From Galactobacter sp. (GTDB taxonomy: Bacteria > Actinomycetota > Actinomycetes > Actinomycetales > Micrococcaceae): a DNA stretch of 5,400 nt. Shown here in pieces: positions 5,103 through 5,400 of this stretch. Position 1 is the stretch's first letter; every line of letters begins with the position of its first letter. Under the pieces are notes generated by a model. It was not told where the DNA came from. It ran no database searches and saw only the letters and a program-made list of their open reading frames with translations. The stretch spans positions 1-5,400 of the forward strand of contig NZ_JALAGT010000149.1 in assembly GCF_022712295.1 (NCBI RefSeq). Direction: 5' to 3'. The position numbers and the translations under genes are program-made.

Positions 5103-5400
5103 TCAGTCGTTGACGAGGTGTGGTGAGGTCAGGATCGCTGCGTCGGAGGGTTTCTTCTCAACTTTGCCGTCAGTGCCCTCGAATCGGCGGCCCCATCCAG
5201 TGATGACGGAGACGAGCATGACCAGGGTCAGCGTGAGTGGGTAAAAGGCGCCGATGAATAGGCTGATAGGACTCAGCGCTGGCGCATTCTCCATGCCTGA
5301 GGGGAGCAGCGACCCGATGAAGAGGAAGGAGCTCTCTACTGGAATGACTGAACCCCAGCCGAGCGCGGTGCAGTCCATGACGTTGGCGCGGCGATATGGG
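5103..5400 (-). CDS. C-terminal end of a membrane transporter, possibly NhaC-type Na+/H+ antiporter (5' end outside window)
   Basis: The frame is open to the right edge, reading PYRRANVMDCTALGWG before the ATG at 5378, so that ATG is internal. About 98 residues are visible. Two hydrophobic segments are clear, GSVIPVESSFLFIGSLL and ISLFIGAFYPLTLTLVMLVSVITGWG, followed by a charged cytoplasmic tail (GRRFEGTDGKVEKK...). The combination YRRANxMD, then a final helix and TGWGRRFE, reminds me of the C-terminus of NhaC-family antiporter-like carriers, but this is recall and not a domain match. Another multi-helix carrier is possible. It ends in TGA 26 bases before the class V PLP enzyme start on the same strand, so the pair could import or export a substrate of that enzyme. 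The ribosome site of the downstream gene lies in that short gap. Confidence 0.6.
   Translation of the reverse strand, partial: PYRRANVMDCTALGWGSVIPVESSFLFIGSLLPSGMENAPALSPISLFIGAFYPLTLTLVMLVSVITGWGRRFEGTDGKVEKKPSDAAILTSPHLVND

Noticed and set aside
1..5400. CRISPR array, tRNA, rRNA, transposase, toxin-antitoxin or phage genes
   Set aside because: No regularly spaced repeats, tRNA-like cloverleaf, DDE transposase motifs or small paired genes were seen on either strand.

Overview
The window looks like ordinary chromosome from a high-GC Gram-positive bacterium, most likely an actinobacterium. The genes on the left (about 1-2800) are strongly G/C-rich with G/C in third codon positions, and GTG and ATG are both used as starts. 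A species cannot be named from the sequence. No rRNA, tRNA, CRISPR array, transposase or phage gene was seen.

Layout. (1) 1-369, plus strand: the C-terminal part of a fumarylacetoacetate hydrolase (FAH) family enzyme that begins outside the window. (2) 386-436: a very long hairpin between convergent genes. (3) 463-2192, minus strand: a likely two-gene unit in which a TetR-family regulator precedes a FUSC-type membrane exporter. (4) 2249-2781, plus strand: a short-chain dehydrogenase/reductase (SDR) remnant that has its catalytic residues but has lost its cofactor-binding N-terminus. It is followed by an 11-bp palindrome and a second long hairpin (2826-2875) related to the first. (5) 2947-3825, plus strand: a gene for an unrecognised N-terminal region followed by a ribonuclease H domain, interrupted by one in-frame TAG exactly before the first RNase H strand. 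(6) 3862-3930: a 14-bp inverted repeat (longer if imperfect pairs are counted) between convergent genes. (7) 3937-5400, minus strand: a class V PLP enzyme preceded by the end of a membrane transporter, possibly of the NhaC antiporter type. This right-hand block is less GC-rich by eye.

How the genes may work together. The TetR/FUSC pair suggests a regulated export system, perhaps for aromatic or other toxic small molecules. The neighbouring FAH enzyme fits a catabolic setting, but a link is only inferred. The transporter and class V enzyme are 26 bp apart on the same strand and probably form one transcript handling an amino-acid-like substrate. The two plus-strand genes in the middle (SDR and RNase H) both appear damaged, so the centre of the window looks like a decaying region between intact minus-strand units.

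No convincing new multi-gene system was found. The items most worth a second look are the amber-split RNase H gene, the pair of covarying long hairpins, and the SDR remnant that may have kept its ribosome binding site and start codon but lost about 80 codons.
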